Origin: Lithospermum erythrorhizon
Taxonomy: Eukaryota > Streptophyta > Magnoliopsida > Boraginales > Boraginaceae
Reading direction: 5' to 3'
Length of the DNA stretch: 64,000 nucleotides
Assembly (NCBI GenBank): GCA_019722365.1
Contig: JADFUC010000765.1
Span: 124,001-188,000 of the forward strand
Shown one piece after another: positions 24,850 to 38,294 of this stretch (within the stretch, counting starts at the first letter, position 1; each line of letters opens with the position of its first letter). Below the pieces are notes generated by a model that was not told the DNA's origin, searched no databases, and was given only the letters and a program-made list of their open reading frames with translations. A program made the position numbers and the translations under genes.

Positions 24850-25865
24850 TATATATGTTTCTAATCGTTGCCTCTGATTACTTCTGGCTATTTATAATTT
24901 TTTGAAAAACGTGTTCAAACTAATTAAGATGGTAATACTAGATTATTAAAATGAAAAAGAAGTATAGATTATAATATTAGATACTTTTATGAAAATAAAA
25001 TATCATTTATAATATTATTTTTTTTGCAAACTTATGAAATAAAAAGTGTCATTTAGATTGAAATCATGAGTTATAAAATATAAAAAGATTAAAATAATAC
25101 GAATAAATAAGAAATCTTTAAAATTCGCCTAAACCATCACTTTTATGGGAGATTCGAAATAAGCCATAGATTTATTGCCAGAATATTCAAAATAATATAT
25201 GCAGAGGCCAATAATTAAATTATACAAGTGATACTGCTTAACTTTTAAACAATACAAAGCGAATCTACAATTTACTCGGTTCTGGCCTCTCATTTTTGGT
25301 CTAAAATTAAATTTTCATACTAGATATAAAGTGTTTCACGTAAGCTCTCAACGAACTCCTTTTAAAATTAATTTACAATTTACATATATATTCATTACTA
25401 ATGTGTTCACCCCTTTTTACACATACGCACTCAATCTCTATATTTTTACACATATTTGTATTCCCTAAATCAGAATTCCTGCAAATGTATTAACATCTCT
25501 TAAACGATAACAAATTTAAAATCAAAAAATTTGCATCAAATATCCCCCTCAGCTTTCATTTTACCATTCATTTCAGATGGGCCATTCTCATGCATTCTAT
25601 ATTCTACTAAACAATCTTTTTCTGGTGATCAAAAGAATTTCATTTGTGACAATTACCGCCTACTAAACTATTTTTTTTATTTTATAAAAATTAAATGATC
25701 TGGCTCTTCTCAAAGATCTAAATCGTTTCATTTCAAAAATTTCGATTCGGTTCGGGCGGATTTGAGATTTTGAACACCATCTCTCATGATTCCTACAGAT
25801 CGAGCCTTGTTCCCTCTTTCCCTTTCCCACAAAAGCATTTTGAGCAAACAATCACATTCGATCTC

Positions 25866-26598
25866 GTAAGTTAAAACTTTCCCAAAATTATTGTCCGATT
25901 TCATTCACAATATCTTCTCCATTCATACTCATAACTATAATTTTAATTAAATGCAATACAATAATATGCTCAATATGTTCAAGAAATAATTACAATAAAA
26001 ACTCTATAAATTAATACTGTCGGGACAAGTAAAATTTATTAATTTATACTGACTGTTAATTTAAAAGGATTATTAATATCGGGATCGAAAAAAATTATTA
26101 TCGTACATAGTTTATTAATTTAAAGAGTTTCAACATATTTTTGTGATGATAAGTACCCATTAATCAGATTCAATTACTCTGTTTAAAGCACAGATTTTAT
26201 ATATTCGTATAATTCACATGGTTATACCCAGGTTCAATTGAAGTACAAATTTGCTGAAAAATGTTTTTTTTTTGTTTAGACTATTTGAGTTTGGTATTTT
26301 ATTTATTTATTTATTTGGTGTTTGATGAATAATTTAGCTGATCCTTGGCCATAAAATCATGGGTTTATCATAAATTTATTTATTGATTAAATGCATTGTG
26401 TTTTTTTGTGTGTGTGGTGCAATATGTAATTTGTTAATTGTGAGGCAAGAAATAATGGTTTTCATCGTTGATATAAGGTAGTTACTATTTAGGGGTGTTG
26501 ATTTGACCGAGTTTTTGTAGGTATGATATAGTCGTTCACTATAGATATATTTGCGTATTTCGAGATAAATAACAGTGGATATTATGATTTTCTTGCAG
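25866..26598 (+). other. Probable 5' UTR intron of the tetraspanin gene
   Basis: The sequence before 25866 is pyrimidine-rich and leader-like, ending GATCTC|GTAAGT. The intron would run to TTCTTGCAG at 26598 (733 nt), with a 69-nt second leader exon before ATG 26668. The borders are good plant splice sites, and long first introns in leaders are common. This is inferred from the borders only. Confidence 0.55.
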
Positions 26599-26619
26599 AT
26601 GATCGATCAGTTGAATTAG
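26599..26619 (+). promoter_or_regulatory. Six-codon upstream ORF in the tetraspanin leader
   Basis: If the leader intron is spliced as proposed, the second leader exon opens exactly with ATG ATC GAT CAG TTG AAT TAG. The mRNA would then carry this minimal uORF 48 nt upstream of the main start. The uORF itself is directly readable; a role in translation is speculative. Confidence 0.5.
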
Positions 26620-26667
26620 AGCTAATAAATAAATAAACTAGTTTGATACATACGAAGATTGTAGAGG

Positions 26668-29600
26668 ATGGCGTGTAGGGGGTTCTTCGAGTGCTTATTG
26701 AAGCTCATGAATGCTTTATTGACTATTATGGGTCTTGCGATGGTTGGGTATGGAATTTTCCTATTTGTCGAGTACAAGGATTCCAACTCTCCTGGTGATG
26801 ACCCCGCCTTTCCACCTTCGAGTGAAGGGATTTTACAGCTTGGTCGACCAATGATGATTGCAGTGTCTTTCGGTTCAAACATATTTGACAATCTACCGAA
26901 AGCTTGGTAAGGGAGGTTTTCTAGCTTTAATTTTGTATTCAAAGTTATTGTGTGTTGTTATGTTAAAAGTCAGCCGTGCGTTCTCTAAACATAGTTGCTT
27001 TACACATGTTTCTTGACTTACTTTAAGTTCACTCTTGTAGAGTATCTTCTACGAATCAGTAATGTGGAGAAAAGTAGATGAATGAGAAATGCAACTTTGC
27101 TGTGATAGTAGGAACCAGGCTATCTACCTTTTTTAGCCCTGTTTGCATAGTGCAGATGATGGTTTACTTTATGAATGGAGACTGTTAGTTCTTTTGATAT
27201 GCACTAGGTTTTTAAGTAGTGGTGATTGAACTAAAATCTTTACATTAATAGTACAGTAGATTCCATAAAGAATACACCGGATATATGTGCCTTGCAGGGG
27301 CAGTATTGAAGACTCGAAAACTTTACCTGTCTCAAGAGTATCTTACATTTTGTCTACGTATCTTTTAATTGATGATGCATGGTGAGGATACTGTGTCAAA
27401 GGCTCAAAGCATATATTTTTGCTACTAGTTTATCAAGTGATGCATGAAGAATGCATTTAATAAAGACTGATAACAGAATACAATGAAGTTTCTTTTTTAT
27501 TGTGGCGTGAACGTCTCATTTCATGGGGTTATAGTATGGTTTTGCATTATCCATGTGAGCTTTCTTTCCTATTTTATTTGCGTGTTAAACTCTCAACATC
27601 CTTAGTTCCTTACCAATGAGATTCCTTTGCAGGTTTATATATTTGTTTACCAATGAGATTCCTTTGCAGGTTTATATATTTGTTTATTGGACTGGGTGCA
27701 CTAATTGTTCTTATAGCTTGCTGTGGTTGCATCTCAACTGCAACACGGAATGGATGCTGCTTGAGTTGTGTATCCTTGAAATATTACTCCATATAATTGA
27801 TCACACAAGTTAATTGAAGACTTAAAGTGAGAAATGAAGTTTTTTGAATGGAAATATGTACATATTACAATATGCTCTTCTATGTACTTAAGTAAGTGGG
27901 AGTAAATTGAAGGGCGTCGTTTTTATCACCCTCTTACATATGCAATATTTTGCACACGCACATACTCACATCTCTCTTTCTCGCTCTCATATTTATATCC
28001 ATGAATATGATTATGACTAGATAAGGTCAACATAACTGCAGCCACACAGCTACATAATTAAAGTACCAATCATGATACACCATGCTCTATAAGTTCAACA
28101 TCATGAATTACCTTATTATGTGTTAGCAAGTACCTCTCATTTTCTTTTCTTGCCACTGAAGCCTCTATTAATTGCAAAACCTGATCATAGGATGTTTATA
28201 TCATCATTGTATTTTTCATATTCTTTAAGCCTTCTGGAGTTCTTAATGCTGTAAAGTATTCATTATTGGTAATCCTGTTGATCTTGGGGGAACTAGCGTG
28301 TGCCGCATATGTATTTTTTAATGAAGACTGGAAAGATGTGAGTTCTATATCCTTTTAACCAGTTCCAACACGTTTTACCGACCTCCCTACTGATTATTGA
28401 CAAAACTGGAAATTCCAATATTATTTACATGACAATATCATTTTCAGGAAATTCCAATGGACAAAACTGGAAACTTCTCGTTGATATATAATTTTCTGGA
28501 AGACCACTGGGACATTGTGAAGTGGGTTTGTCTTGGGGTTGTTATTTTGGAGGTAAAATAATTAAAGGGGCTTCCTGTTATGAGTATGTTTATACTACTT
28601 CCTATAAAAGATCAATACAACATTTCCCTGGAATTCTTAAGCAGATAAGACTTCAACTAACATTAAACATACAAGCAAAATTGAAGTTTTAGATATCAAA
28701 TTAGGGAACACCAGACATTGCATATGTTCAAACTGCCACCTCTCGTTCTGTATTCCAATATTATTTACATGACAATATCATTTTTATTGTTATTTTGCCT
28801 ATATGGTTGCTACTTCTTTTATAGCACCACTTCTATGTACTTGGATGGCTCTGCAGCATTTAGTATTAGTTGATTAATTTGTGCTAATAATAGTTGATTA
28901 TTGCTGTTACAACTTAGGATGAACTGGTGGGGTGATGCAATATCTCTTAATCCTTCTACCATTTCTGTTTGCAGGCTCTTGTATTCTTTTTAGCTCTTGC
29001 GGTTAGGTCTGCAAATAGTCCAGCTGAATATGATAGTGATGATGAGTACATATTACCTAGGCAACAAATTCGGCAACCATTGATCAACAACCCACCTGCT
29101 CCTGCGTCAGGTGTCCCTGTTGCTGGTGTCCCTGATTCTCGTCAAAGTAGGAGCGATGCATGGAGTGCACGTATGAGAGAAAAGGTGCAATATAAAATTA
29201 TCAATTCAATCTCAATTTTGCAGAATGTGGTTAGGAAATAGTTTCAAGGGTTTGCTATATAACTAGCATTTAATAGCATTTACATCTTCTGAATTGCTGG
29301 ATTTGGGTTCACTCTTTCGAAGATGCATACTAAAACTAAGCTCTGCAAGTTTTTTTAGATCACTAGACCATCCATTTAGGATGGAAATGTCTTACTCTAC
29401 ACTACCATTGGAGCAATTTTAATCCAATGAAATAATGCTAGATACCCTTCTTAGGTTACGACTAAGCGCTTGATAGAAACAAATTATAAGGTTCATATTT
29501 TCAGAATGTTATGCAAATCTATAATTTGAATTTGATGTCGATTAGGAAGCACTGACTCTATTTTATCACCTTTTTAGTTCACGTTGGATGTCCTTGTTTG

Positions 29601-29877
29601 TCTTACTTGTTTATATACATCATACATAAAACCATCTGTATTCCTTAAATACTCGTAATACCTTAACATTAGCAGTGTAAGACACTAAGATCAATTATGA
29701 GAATGCAGGTTTCTGAATGGATATACCACTATCTTTAATGTACTTATGAACCTTTTTTCTTATAACCAGTATGGCCTGGATACATCGGAGTTTACCTACA
29801 ACCCATCTGGGTCAAACAGGTACCCTCAGAATGCCGCACAACCTGCTGAGGAAAAGAGTCGTTGCATCATTATGTGA
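26668..29877 (+). CDS. TOM2A-type tetraspanin, six exons
   Basis: Exons: 26668-26906, 27670-27769, 28257-28337, 28448-28552, 28975-29184, 29770-29877 (280 aa, the usual length). There are four membrane segments at about residues 10-36, 80-102, 114-134 and 163-188. The tetraspanin ACCGC motif follows segment 2, with GCCLSC after it. The cytosolic tail has YDSDDEYI, RQPLINNPPAPASGVPVAG, a SARMREKYGLDTSEFTYNPS block and the terminus EEKSRCIIM, a CAAX-type prenylation site. This layout matches plant tobamovirus multiplication protein 2A and its homologs, tetraspanins of endomembranes and the tonoplast that tobamoviruses exploit as a host factor. Exon 2 has two candidate acceptors, at 27632 and 27669, produced by a 37-bp tandem duplication. 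Only the second keeps the frame. All other introns are ordinary GT..AG. Confidence 0.92.
27612..27685. repeat. 37-bp tandem duplication carrying a 3' splice site
   Basis: ACCAATGAGATTCCTTTGCAG plus the first 16 exon bases (GTTTATATATTTGTTT) is repeated twice in tandem with a period of exactly 37. The copies are identical as far as they can be compared, so the event looks recent. It straddles the intron 1/exon 2 border of the tetraspanin gene. Confidence 0.95.
28412..28786. repeat. Duplicated intron segment in the tetraspanin gene
   Basis: The stretch ATTCCAATATTATTTACATG, continuing to about 28445 just before exon 4, recurs nearly unchanged at 28753-28786 in the following intron, 341 bases downstream. 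The second copy lacks the AG that serves as acceptor in the first. Confidence 0.85.
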
Positions 29878-30086
29878 TTGTGCCGTAAAATCTCTTGGTG
29901 TTGTACAAACTAAGTGGTGTGTTTTTGTTCAGTTCTTTAAGGCAATTGCATCTTTCTGTCACATATTTACCATTATGAGAAATTTTGAAGAAACATACCG
30001 TCGGGAACTCAGTTTCTTATCAAGTGCTCTGATTATGTTTGATGTAAGCAAATGTTGTATGGGAAATTTCACTTTTTAGATATTGT
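29878..30086. other. 3' UTR of the tetraspanin gene
   Basis: T-rich sequence after the TGA at 29877 without a further exon. It runs into the MITE at 30087, which probably lies just beyond or within the 3' UTR. Confidence 0.4.
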
Positions 30087-30695
30087 GGGTGTTTAACAAA
30101 GCTTATTTTTGGTCAACGTATAAGTTGATTTGGCCAAAATAAAGTGTTTGGCTAACAATTTCGATGTGTAATTTATAAGTTGATAATCAACTTATAAGTT
30201 GAAATAAAAAGAAATAAATTCTAACTTTTTTGCTCCAAATTTATAAAGTTTATTTCACTCAGTTAATTTACTTAATTACCTTCTTAATATTTAATTTTAT
30301 ACCTTATTTTATTTTCCAATTAATACCATAAAAGACATAATTTTAGCTATACAAATTTTTTAGCATTTTATATTTTATTGAAAAAAATATATATATTATT
30401 ATATTTTTAATCATAAAATATAATTTTTAGTTATAGTTATTTTTTATTCTTTTAAATATTAAATTATTAATGTATTTTATACTTTCATAAAATAAAAAAG
30501 TGATATATAAATTATATATTTTTATAAAGTCATTTTATCTTTTTACAATCTCTAAAAATATTTTATATCGCTTATAAATTATGTTAGTTAAATAAGTCAA
30601 AATAAATTTAACAACTCAGAAAAACTTACTTATAAAATTGCATTGTCACTTATGTTTGCTATTATAAGCTAAGAAAATAAGCTTAGCCAATAGAT
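30087..30695. mobile_element. hAT-like MITE, copy 2 (about 0.61 kb)
   Basis: It starts GGGTGTTTAACAAAGCTTAT and ends ATAAGCTTAGCCAA, imperfect inverted ends. The interior aligns with the element at 12599-13238, with several short indels between them. Both copies lie in the same orientation and neither codes for protein. Confidence 0.72.
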
Positions 30696-33600
30696 TTGTC
30701 TTTAAAATATTATTTTTTTGTAACAATATAATCTTAAACTTTATCAAAGTTATATACCCCTATCTATTTATCCTAAGGTAGAAGTCTCACTTGGACCCTA
30801 TGATATAATGTGGATAGTGAACTTCAGTAAACTTCAGTAAACTTCAACAAGTGTTGGTTCGAACTAGGCGAGTGGAACTATATGTCATTATATTGATTCT
30901 ATCCCTGTTTGCAAAATACTCGGTTCTATTATTTGGGGACGAGTTGAACCTTGAGCTTGACTATTGGTTTGGTTGGAATATTGGATCATCCCTAGTGGTT
31001 TGGTTGGATCTGTTCAAGTTCAATTAACCCTTTAATTTGATTATTTATGTTGATTTTATGTATATGTGTTTATGTTAATTTCAATGTAAAGCTCGAATTT
31101 GATCCTTTCAATCTTTGTCCAGGACCTCGATAAAGCTTGAATTTGGTCCTTTTAATCTTTGTCGAGGACCTCGATCTGATCCTTAGCCTTAGGCTTTTAT
31201 TTATAGTAGAAGCTAACTAGACTTAGTTATTATTATACAAGACACATGTCTTTCATGCAAGACGGCATATGTATTTCATATATCTTATATGACACTTGTT
31301 TTTTATGTAAGATATTTATTTTATTACAAATTTATGTTATTAAGATACATATCTATCTAAGATACTGACACGAGCTCCATGGAAGCGGTTCACTCTTGTT
31401 CTGTAAACTCATATATACCTGTTTGCAAGCATGAATTGATGTATTAAAATGATATATAACTAATACTATAAATTTATATCAGAGCATTAAATATCATCCT
31501 GAACTTCATATTTGTTACGAACATCTATCTAGTCATTTTATTGGTTAAACGTACGTATACTCTAAATATATAGGAAGTATTTATTTGACTTCCATATGTT
31601 CACCATACTATCTTAAGGTCATATAATTCAACAAGATTGAATTTTTCTTTTTAAAGTAAATTTCATCTTTGATAAACCTTCAATAAACCTCCAATAGTCC
31701 AATTACAAGGAAACTTGAGAAACTAAAACATCTTCAAATTCGTCATTCTCCATTTCAAGAAGGGCGGTCAGTGAATGTAATTTTCATTATTTTTCTTAAG
31801 TCTGCCCATTCAATATCACCAACTTCTTCTTAGCTTGCATCCCCACTCTATTTGCTCTAGAGATATCCCAAAGCCAATGTCCATTTCAGTCATTGTAATA
31901 GAGATTATACTATACAAAAAATAGTCACTTTGTGGTCCAAATTTTGAACATTAAACGATTGCAATTGACATTTAATGATTATATTTTTCCTATTCGGCAA
32001 TCTTTAAACGTTCCTTTATCTCTAGTCTCTAGCTTGACAATTGATTATTATAATGGAGATTTAGTGCCAACTTTTTGGACTCTTGACCAATCAAACCAAC
32101 GATGGGATTGTTTTCTTCATTATCAGAACTAATATTATTAGACCGGTTCTCCTTTAGGAATGGTTTCTCGACGAGTAACACATAAATAATATGAGTAACT
32201 TTTTATAATGGAATTTTAAAAATAAGATAAAACTTAAGGTAGCCAATCAACATACACCTACACAAAGCTAATTAGTATTTATATGGAAAAATAAAGATAT
32301 AAAATGTGTCATGCATGTGGTCCCATATCGATAATTATATTGGTGTATTTGCGCTTTAAGAACACCCAGAACAGAGTGTCAATCGGTGATCATTTCACGA
32401 ATGCGAAATTAATTTGACGTCAAATTTAACACCATGCGAGACCAAAAAAATCGATCCTGATCAACTTATTCTAAGAATCTAAAACAAAATTTGCTGGAAT
32501 ATAATAAAACAAAAAAAAGGTAGGCACCAATCCTACCCAGCAGCCTCGCCACTCTAAGATCCTGCTTCATGGCTACTTTATTTTTTTTTCCTCTTCTTTT
32601 AAATCATTTTCGTATAATACTAATTTAAAAAATACCATTATTTTTTATTTTCGGTATTTATAAATGTAGACTGAAGCCAGATTATTCAACACCATATTTT
32701 TTAAAAGTTTTTACACTTATTTTCATTACTTCAGATGAAAAGATAAATTTTTTAAATAAAAAAAAAAATATATTTCAAGTGAAATGAATATAAAGAATAC
32801 TTTCAAGCAGTAGATAAATTACCTGACACTCGACAACACTCGCTTCTGTACTGCTATTAAAATCGGATGTGGCTCATGTTTGACGTTACAGAGCAGTAAG
32901 GCTGTAAATTTAACACCCACCCCGCTTTTAACAAGCCTAACTAGCTGTACATAATTCGTTCACATGGAATTAACTAGTGGCAGTATGAGGAAGGTGCCAT
33001 CTTTCGATAAGCATTTTTGTTAAATTGTTAAACATGCTATTTTTTAAAAAAATAGATAAAAATTATATGATAAACCCGAATTGGATTGCTGTACAATTTT
33101 AACATGCTATTATTTTAAAAAATAGATAAAAATTATATGATAAACTCAATTTTTTTTAAAGATCCTCACGAGTTAATTAGTGAAATTTGGCCCCAACAAA
33201 AATTCCATTCCCAAAACAAAGTTACGAATCGGCTCTGTGGTTTTAAAGCCGATGATAATGCGCTTTAACGTCAGATTTCGATCCACAAGCATGATATCGT
33301 TTGTTAAAACTAACAAAGAAAACGAACGAACAGAATCACATTTCGCAGTCAAAATCGTCATATTTTACTTCACAGGCCTCACCCCTACCACCCCAGATTC
33401 ATTTTACATTCTACTCTGCTTTTCATCCAAACAATTCCTTACAATACTTTACTCCTACAAAATCGTAGAGATTATTTCAAGATAAAACAAAGCAAGAATT
33501 CAGAAAATATGTAAAAATCGAGGAAATCAAATAAAGAAGCGAGAGCTGAAATACGATAATTTCGACTGAATCTTAGTTACATCAAGCCAAGGCTTTTAAC

Positions 33601-36289
33601 ATCACAGCCATAACAAGCGATCAAAACATAACCTTAAAAGCCTACTATCTAAAATTAAATCCCAACTTCAGGAACTTTTCGAGATCAATTTGTACTCTGC
33701 CCCATTATCCCACTTTCACTTTACTAATTAATTCTCCAACTAATAGCCAATTCAAAGGGTAGGATAGTTTAAGAAAATTCCATAAAAGTGCACAAAGTAT
33801 TGTTTCAAACAAGTGATTATGACGATACTACATTTGATGTCGACAAAAGAGCATAGTCCATCTATGATAAGTAATTGGAATATTGAAACGCGTTAAAAAA
33901 TAAAATAAAAATCACAAGGCATGCCGCTGGACATCAAGTCAATCGATCTTTTAAAGTGACTAACAGCTGTGTTATCATTTGTATTTTCATTTCTAGTTTC
34001 GTGACAAAAAAAAACCCATAGTTCTTTTTTTTTATAATCATAATATACGGAGTAATTATTTATTTACCCCTTCTCATCATTTCATGTCTATAATAACTAA
34101 TGAAATTCAAGTATTAAGAGGTATATGATCAAAGCCTCTCTTTCTATCCGTTCGGAGGAAATATTTCTTGCTTTTATTAAGATAAGTTTCTGTCCCCACT
34201 CAACTGTGCCTCTTTAAAAGATTATATCGCTCTTCTTATAATTTTTTTAAATTCACTTTCAATTGCCATTTTATTTTTTATTTTTTTTAGCTTCACTTTT
34301 ATGATGCCTTTACGCCTTTCCCTATTATTCACACAAAATTAAAAATTAAATACTTCAAATATATCAATAGAAATTTAGGATAAAATTAAATTTTAAAAAG
34401 AATAAAATAATATATTAAATATGGATGTTGAATGAAATATCTTTTAATTTATATTTATATGACTAAAAATATTTGTTTATTTTATTTTTATTTTTTTATA
34501 TAATTGAAAACGTAAAATGAAGTGTGAGAAAAATAACCCCAAAATAGTGAATGTATAAATTCAGAGTGTAACAAAATGAAATAATTTGATGCACACCCTA
34601 TTCAAGCGAAAGCTTCGAAATTCCAATTTTTATTATTTTTTACAATTTCAATCCCTAAATAACTTTTAGGAGAGCTGATGTGAGTGCTCTAAGTGAAGAG
34701 GATATGTTGCAAGTCTACTACAAATTATAACCACATCGCCCACTTATTTAATGAAACACAACACTACATCAACTTTTGGGACATATTTAGTGTTTTAATG
34801 GGAATTTTGTGGCGAATGTACCATTTAACTCAACTGCTGGGGAAAATTTGATATTTAATTGAACCTTTGGCTCAAATTTCGAGACACCTTAAACCACCTT
34901 TTCTCCACTTTTTTAAACTTAAAAGCAATGTTCTTCTTCACCTCCCCACCAACAGTGGAAAAATTAGGGGAGGCATGGAGAGCATTTGTTTCCCCTTTAA
35001 AATTAAAAAAATAAAATTTAATATTTGCTTATTTAAAAAATTACGTTATTCGCCCTTAAATTTTTATATATATTTTTTTATTTATATAATATAGCTTATT
35101 TCAATCTCTTTATATAAATTTCTCGATTCCAACACTTCACAAATTTCACCAACACTACCATTATCATCATCACCGGCCAAATAATCTCACGATCAAAGTA
35201 TACTCCTTATTGCTCAAATGATATATTTTGTAGGCACCCGTTTTGGGATTTATAAGCGAGGGGTATGCGTGATTCTTGGGGGTCATGTGGAGGAAGGGCG
35301 CCAGAATTCATTTTCTTTTAAATATCAATTTTCCTAAAATTTTAGCTAAAATATAATTTTGCACCAAAAGTTGAAATGACGTCATTTTGATATTTAAATG
35401 ATAGAAATTGTAATTCACTCACCAGCTTAAGCTCGGGTGTGAAATGGAGGACCAATTACACCCCTTTCATAGTCACTTTTAAACTAAATCACAACTTTTA
35501 ATTAATTCACAACTTGAAAATAATTTTTTGGATCAAATCGACAATTAACTCATAAATAATTCTATAAAACAACATGAATAAAAACAATTACTACTCCGTA
35601 TTAGATTGTGTGACCATACGAAAAACTTGTTATTCAACATCCCGAATCGTAACTCTAACCTTGAACTCGTTATCTAATCTTCTTAAATCACCACCGACAT
35701 CAACTATGAAAAATTAATTATATATTGTGATTTCTACCAAGATATGAGGCGACCAACATACCAAGGGTGTTTGATAATCCTGTGAATCCAATCTCCTAAA
35801 TTCTTCCATCAATGGTGTCTCTATTTCAATTAAAACATTAAATATGAAATTGAGCTCTGATCTCTTATTAATTGGCCAATGGTCATGGAACCAACCCTAC
35901 CTGGTTAATTATGTCGCTAAATTAACTGCTATTTGGTCCGGCTATATTAATTTTTTGAAAGTTATATGCAATTATGCATTGTATAGATGTATGTGATTAT
36001 TGGATTTAATAAATACAGTGAACTTTACCAAACACAACACAATTCGCTCTTTATACAGTACCGCGCGACCGGGCCATGCGGCTCGATCCCCCAAGCAGCA
36101 AAGCAGCAATCGTTGCCGAATCCGCGGTCGCGGCCTCGCCATGCATATTTGGCTACAGCACAAGTAGACAAATGCCACGATTTGTCTCGAGGTACATCTC
36201 TCGGATAACCTCCCCCATATCATGATGACTAAGAACATGTGCCATCTGGCTGAAAGATATCGGGCGTGAATCGAGGTAAAAGTTGAAAA
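30696..36289. other. Long intergenic AT-rich region, no gene seen
   Basis: A spacer of about 5.6 kb. It contains a 44-bp imperfect tandem repeat (GAATTTGATCCTTTCAATC type) at 31091-31178 and a 70-bp-period duplication at 33031-33147. A short GC-rich island at about 36055-36200 contains CCGCGGTCGCGGCC. No conserved domain or exon chain is recognisable. Open frames near 33180 and 36000 have no support. Confidence 0.4.
33031..33147. repeat. Two-copy repeat, period 70 bp
   Basis: AACATGCTATTTTTTAAAAA, continuing AATAGATAAAAATTATATG and ATAAAC, occurs at 33031 and at 33101 with very few changes. Confidence 0.85.
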
Positions 36290-37625
36290 TTCGTAACAAT
36301 CAAAGACTGACTTGTGGTGGATTATTGAACACATTATGGTGGATTATTTTGAGGACATCTTTAAAACCAATGAGACATGCACACCGGAGAAAGCTACCTT
36401 CGCAGTGAAACAACGGGTTATTAATGAAATGAACTTTCAATTAATCAGCCCCTTACATGCGAGGAAGTCCGAAAAGCAGTCTTCGAGATGTCACCTGACA
36501 AATCACCTAGACCGGACGGTATGATAGCATGTTTTTTCGCTATTTTGGCACATTTATTTTGTAGGATATTTGTTAATGGTGAGCTGAGAGTTTTTTAATT
36601 CAAAAATCCTTTAAAAAGTCAATCATACCCATGTGTGTTTGATACCAAAAAAATTGTTGCCTATTAATATGTCTCGGCTTCGGCCTATTAGCCTCTGTAA
36701 TATTATTGCAAAATTGTCTCGTGAAGTGTCAAGCTAATAGGTCAAGCGGCCTATTCTTATGTTGTTTATTATCTTTGAAACTCAAAGTGTTTTTTCCCCG
36801 GCTCGCGCTACTGATAATATTTTTGATCGTCAGCGAGGTCTTGCATTTTTTGAATACTAATAGGAGGGGAAAAAATACTACTATGTCTCTTAAACTTGAC
36901 ATGAGTAAAGCATACAATAAGGTAGAATGGAATTTCTTAGTGCTATTATGAAAAGTTGGGTTTCCGTGGATGTTTGATCAATGGATTATGTGCATGATTT
37001 CTTCTCGGTGTCCTATATTTCTTATTGAACGGAACACCCAGAGTTTTATCGCGCCAACAAGTGAAACTGGCCAAGGAGATCCTTTGTTGCCATACTTATT
37101 TTTATTACGCGCGTATGGCTGCTGCTAATGCCACGCAGGCGAGGAAAGAAAAATGATAAGCCACGGATCAAGCATTGCTGTCAAAACCGAGTGTTAGCTT
37201 ATATTCTATTTGCGTATTTACACGCTGATATTTTGCAAAGCCAGTAGTAGCGCTAAGCATGGATGGTCGGGAGCATACTAAGGGACTACTTAGGAGGCTT
37301 TGGCAAAAATTAATTTTGACAAATTCAGCGTAAGTTTTGGTGAGGAGAACTAGCGAGAAACTGCATTTAAGAGCGCAATGTACTCCAAATAACTGTCTGG
37401 GGACCATGGAAAGTATCGTGGGATCGCCTCACATGTGTTGGTCGAATACGTAAAAAGAGAGGTATTCTGAGCTACATACAAAGAGAGTTTAAAGACTAAG
37501 CTAAAGGGTGGAACGGTAAGTTGTTTTCGAAATGAAGGAAATAATGTCAAGTCCGTTACGCCCACCATTCCAAATTATATTATGAATTGCTTCAAGCTCC
37601 CCGCCATCGTTACTATCAACCTTAC
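36290..37625 (+). mobile_element. L1-type LINE remnant (reverse transcriptase)
   Basis: Conserved L1/RIL-type reverse transcriptase blocks follow one another in changing frames. They are VDYFEDIFKTNE and VRKAVFEMSPDKSPRPDGM (36340-36525), LIPKK...LRPISLCNIIAKL (36640-36720), MSLKLDMSKAYNKVEWNFL (36885-36945) and GQGDPLLPYLFLL (37070-37110). They are followed by FCKASS-like and SFGRRTS-like sequence and a MNCFKLPA stretch near 37590. The catalytic ADD box is not intact. Frameshifts and stops make it inactive. Confidence 0.85.
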
Positions 37626-38294
37626 TCCACCGATATGTCGTGAGCGCTCAACCAACGCGATACTACGCTTACTGAATCAAGGGTTCGAACACGAGGTAAC
37701 TTTGGCTTCATTCTCCAATTCCTATCAAGCTACTTTCATCTAATCTTACTAAATGAATGTATCAATTAGCTAGGTTGTTTTTACACCTAATGCTTGTATT
37801 ATCGCTTGTCATTTTATATGATCTCATATCGTTGGTGAAAAAAAAGACCTGACTCGACTTCTTGCTCGGGTCGCTTTCTCTGATATGATCCCTCAATGTA
37901 ATTTTAGGCCTCTAAATTCCGAAAGTAAGATTAGATTACAATTACTGTGAGTATTTCCGATCTCTTTAACTTTTATTGGATGCGATTATTATTTTATATT
38001 TTTTTTTGTGCTAATCTACTCTAACTGCTAAGCATTAATTAGAAATTTTTATATTCATTATTTGTTATCCTCATAGCTATTTTTTAAAAAGTAAAGATCC
38101 TTAAATAGATAGATGTTTAAGAAAAAGTTTAGGTTAATAATTTTTCGAATGTTCTCCGTTTGTATTATTGAAGTACTGAGCTTTATTCATTTAAATAATT
38201 AATTTTAATATGGACTGCAGTGACTTCAACATGATTTATATACTCATATATCAATTCATGTTTAAGCCTAAAAGATGTCCGATAAAAAAAATAT
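37626..38294. other. Spacer between LINE and LTR-like block
   Basis: AT-rich DNA apart from a short GC-richer part at 37620-37700. Nothing recognisable. Confidence 0.35.

Noticed and set aside
30855..30880. GGTTCGAACTAGG, possible tRNA-derived SINE B box
   Set aside because: No A box upstream, no poly-A/T tail structure and no target duplication seen.
33173..33485. Overlapping open frames on both strands (62 and 101 codons)
   Set aside because: Neither shows a recognisable motif, splice logic or plausible continuation. They are best explained as chance frames in slightly less AT-rich DNA.
35972..36334. Minus-strand frame of 120 codons over a GC-rich island
   Set aside because: Arg/Cys-rich, low-quality translation driven by the GC island. 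No exon neighbours and no known domain.
37670..37700. B-box-like GGGTTCGAAC, possible tRNA or SINE
   Set aside because: No A box at the right distance and no cloverleaf. It lies just beyond the decayed LINE.
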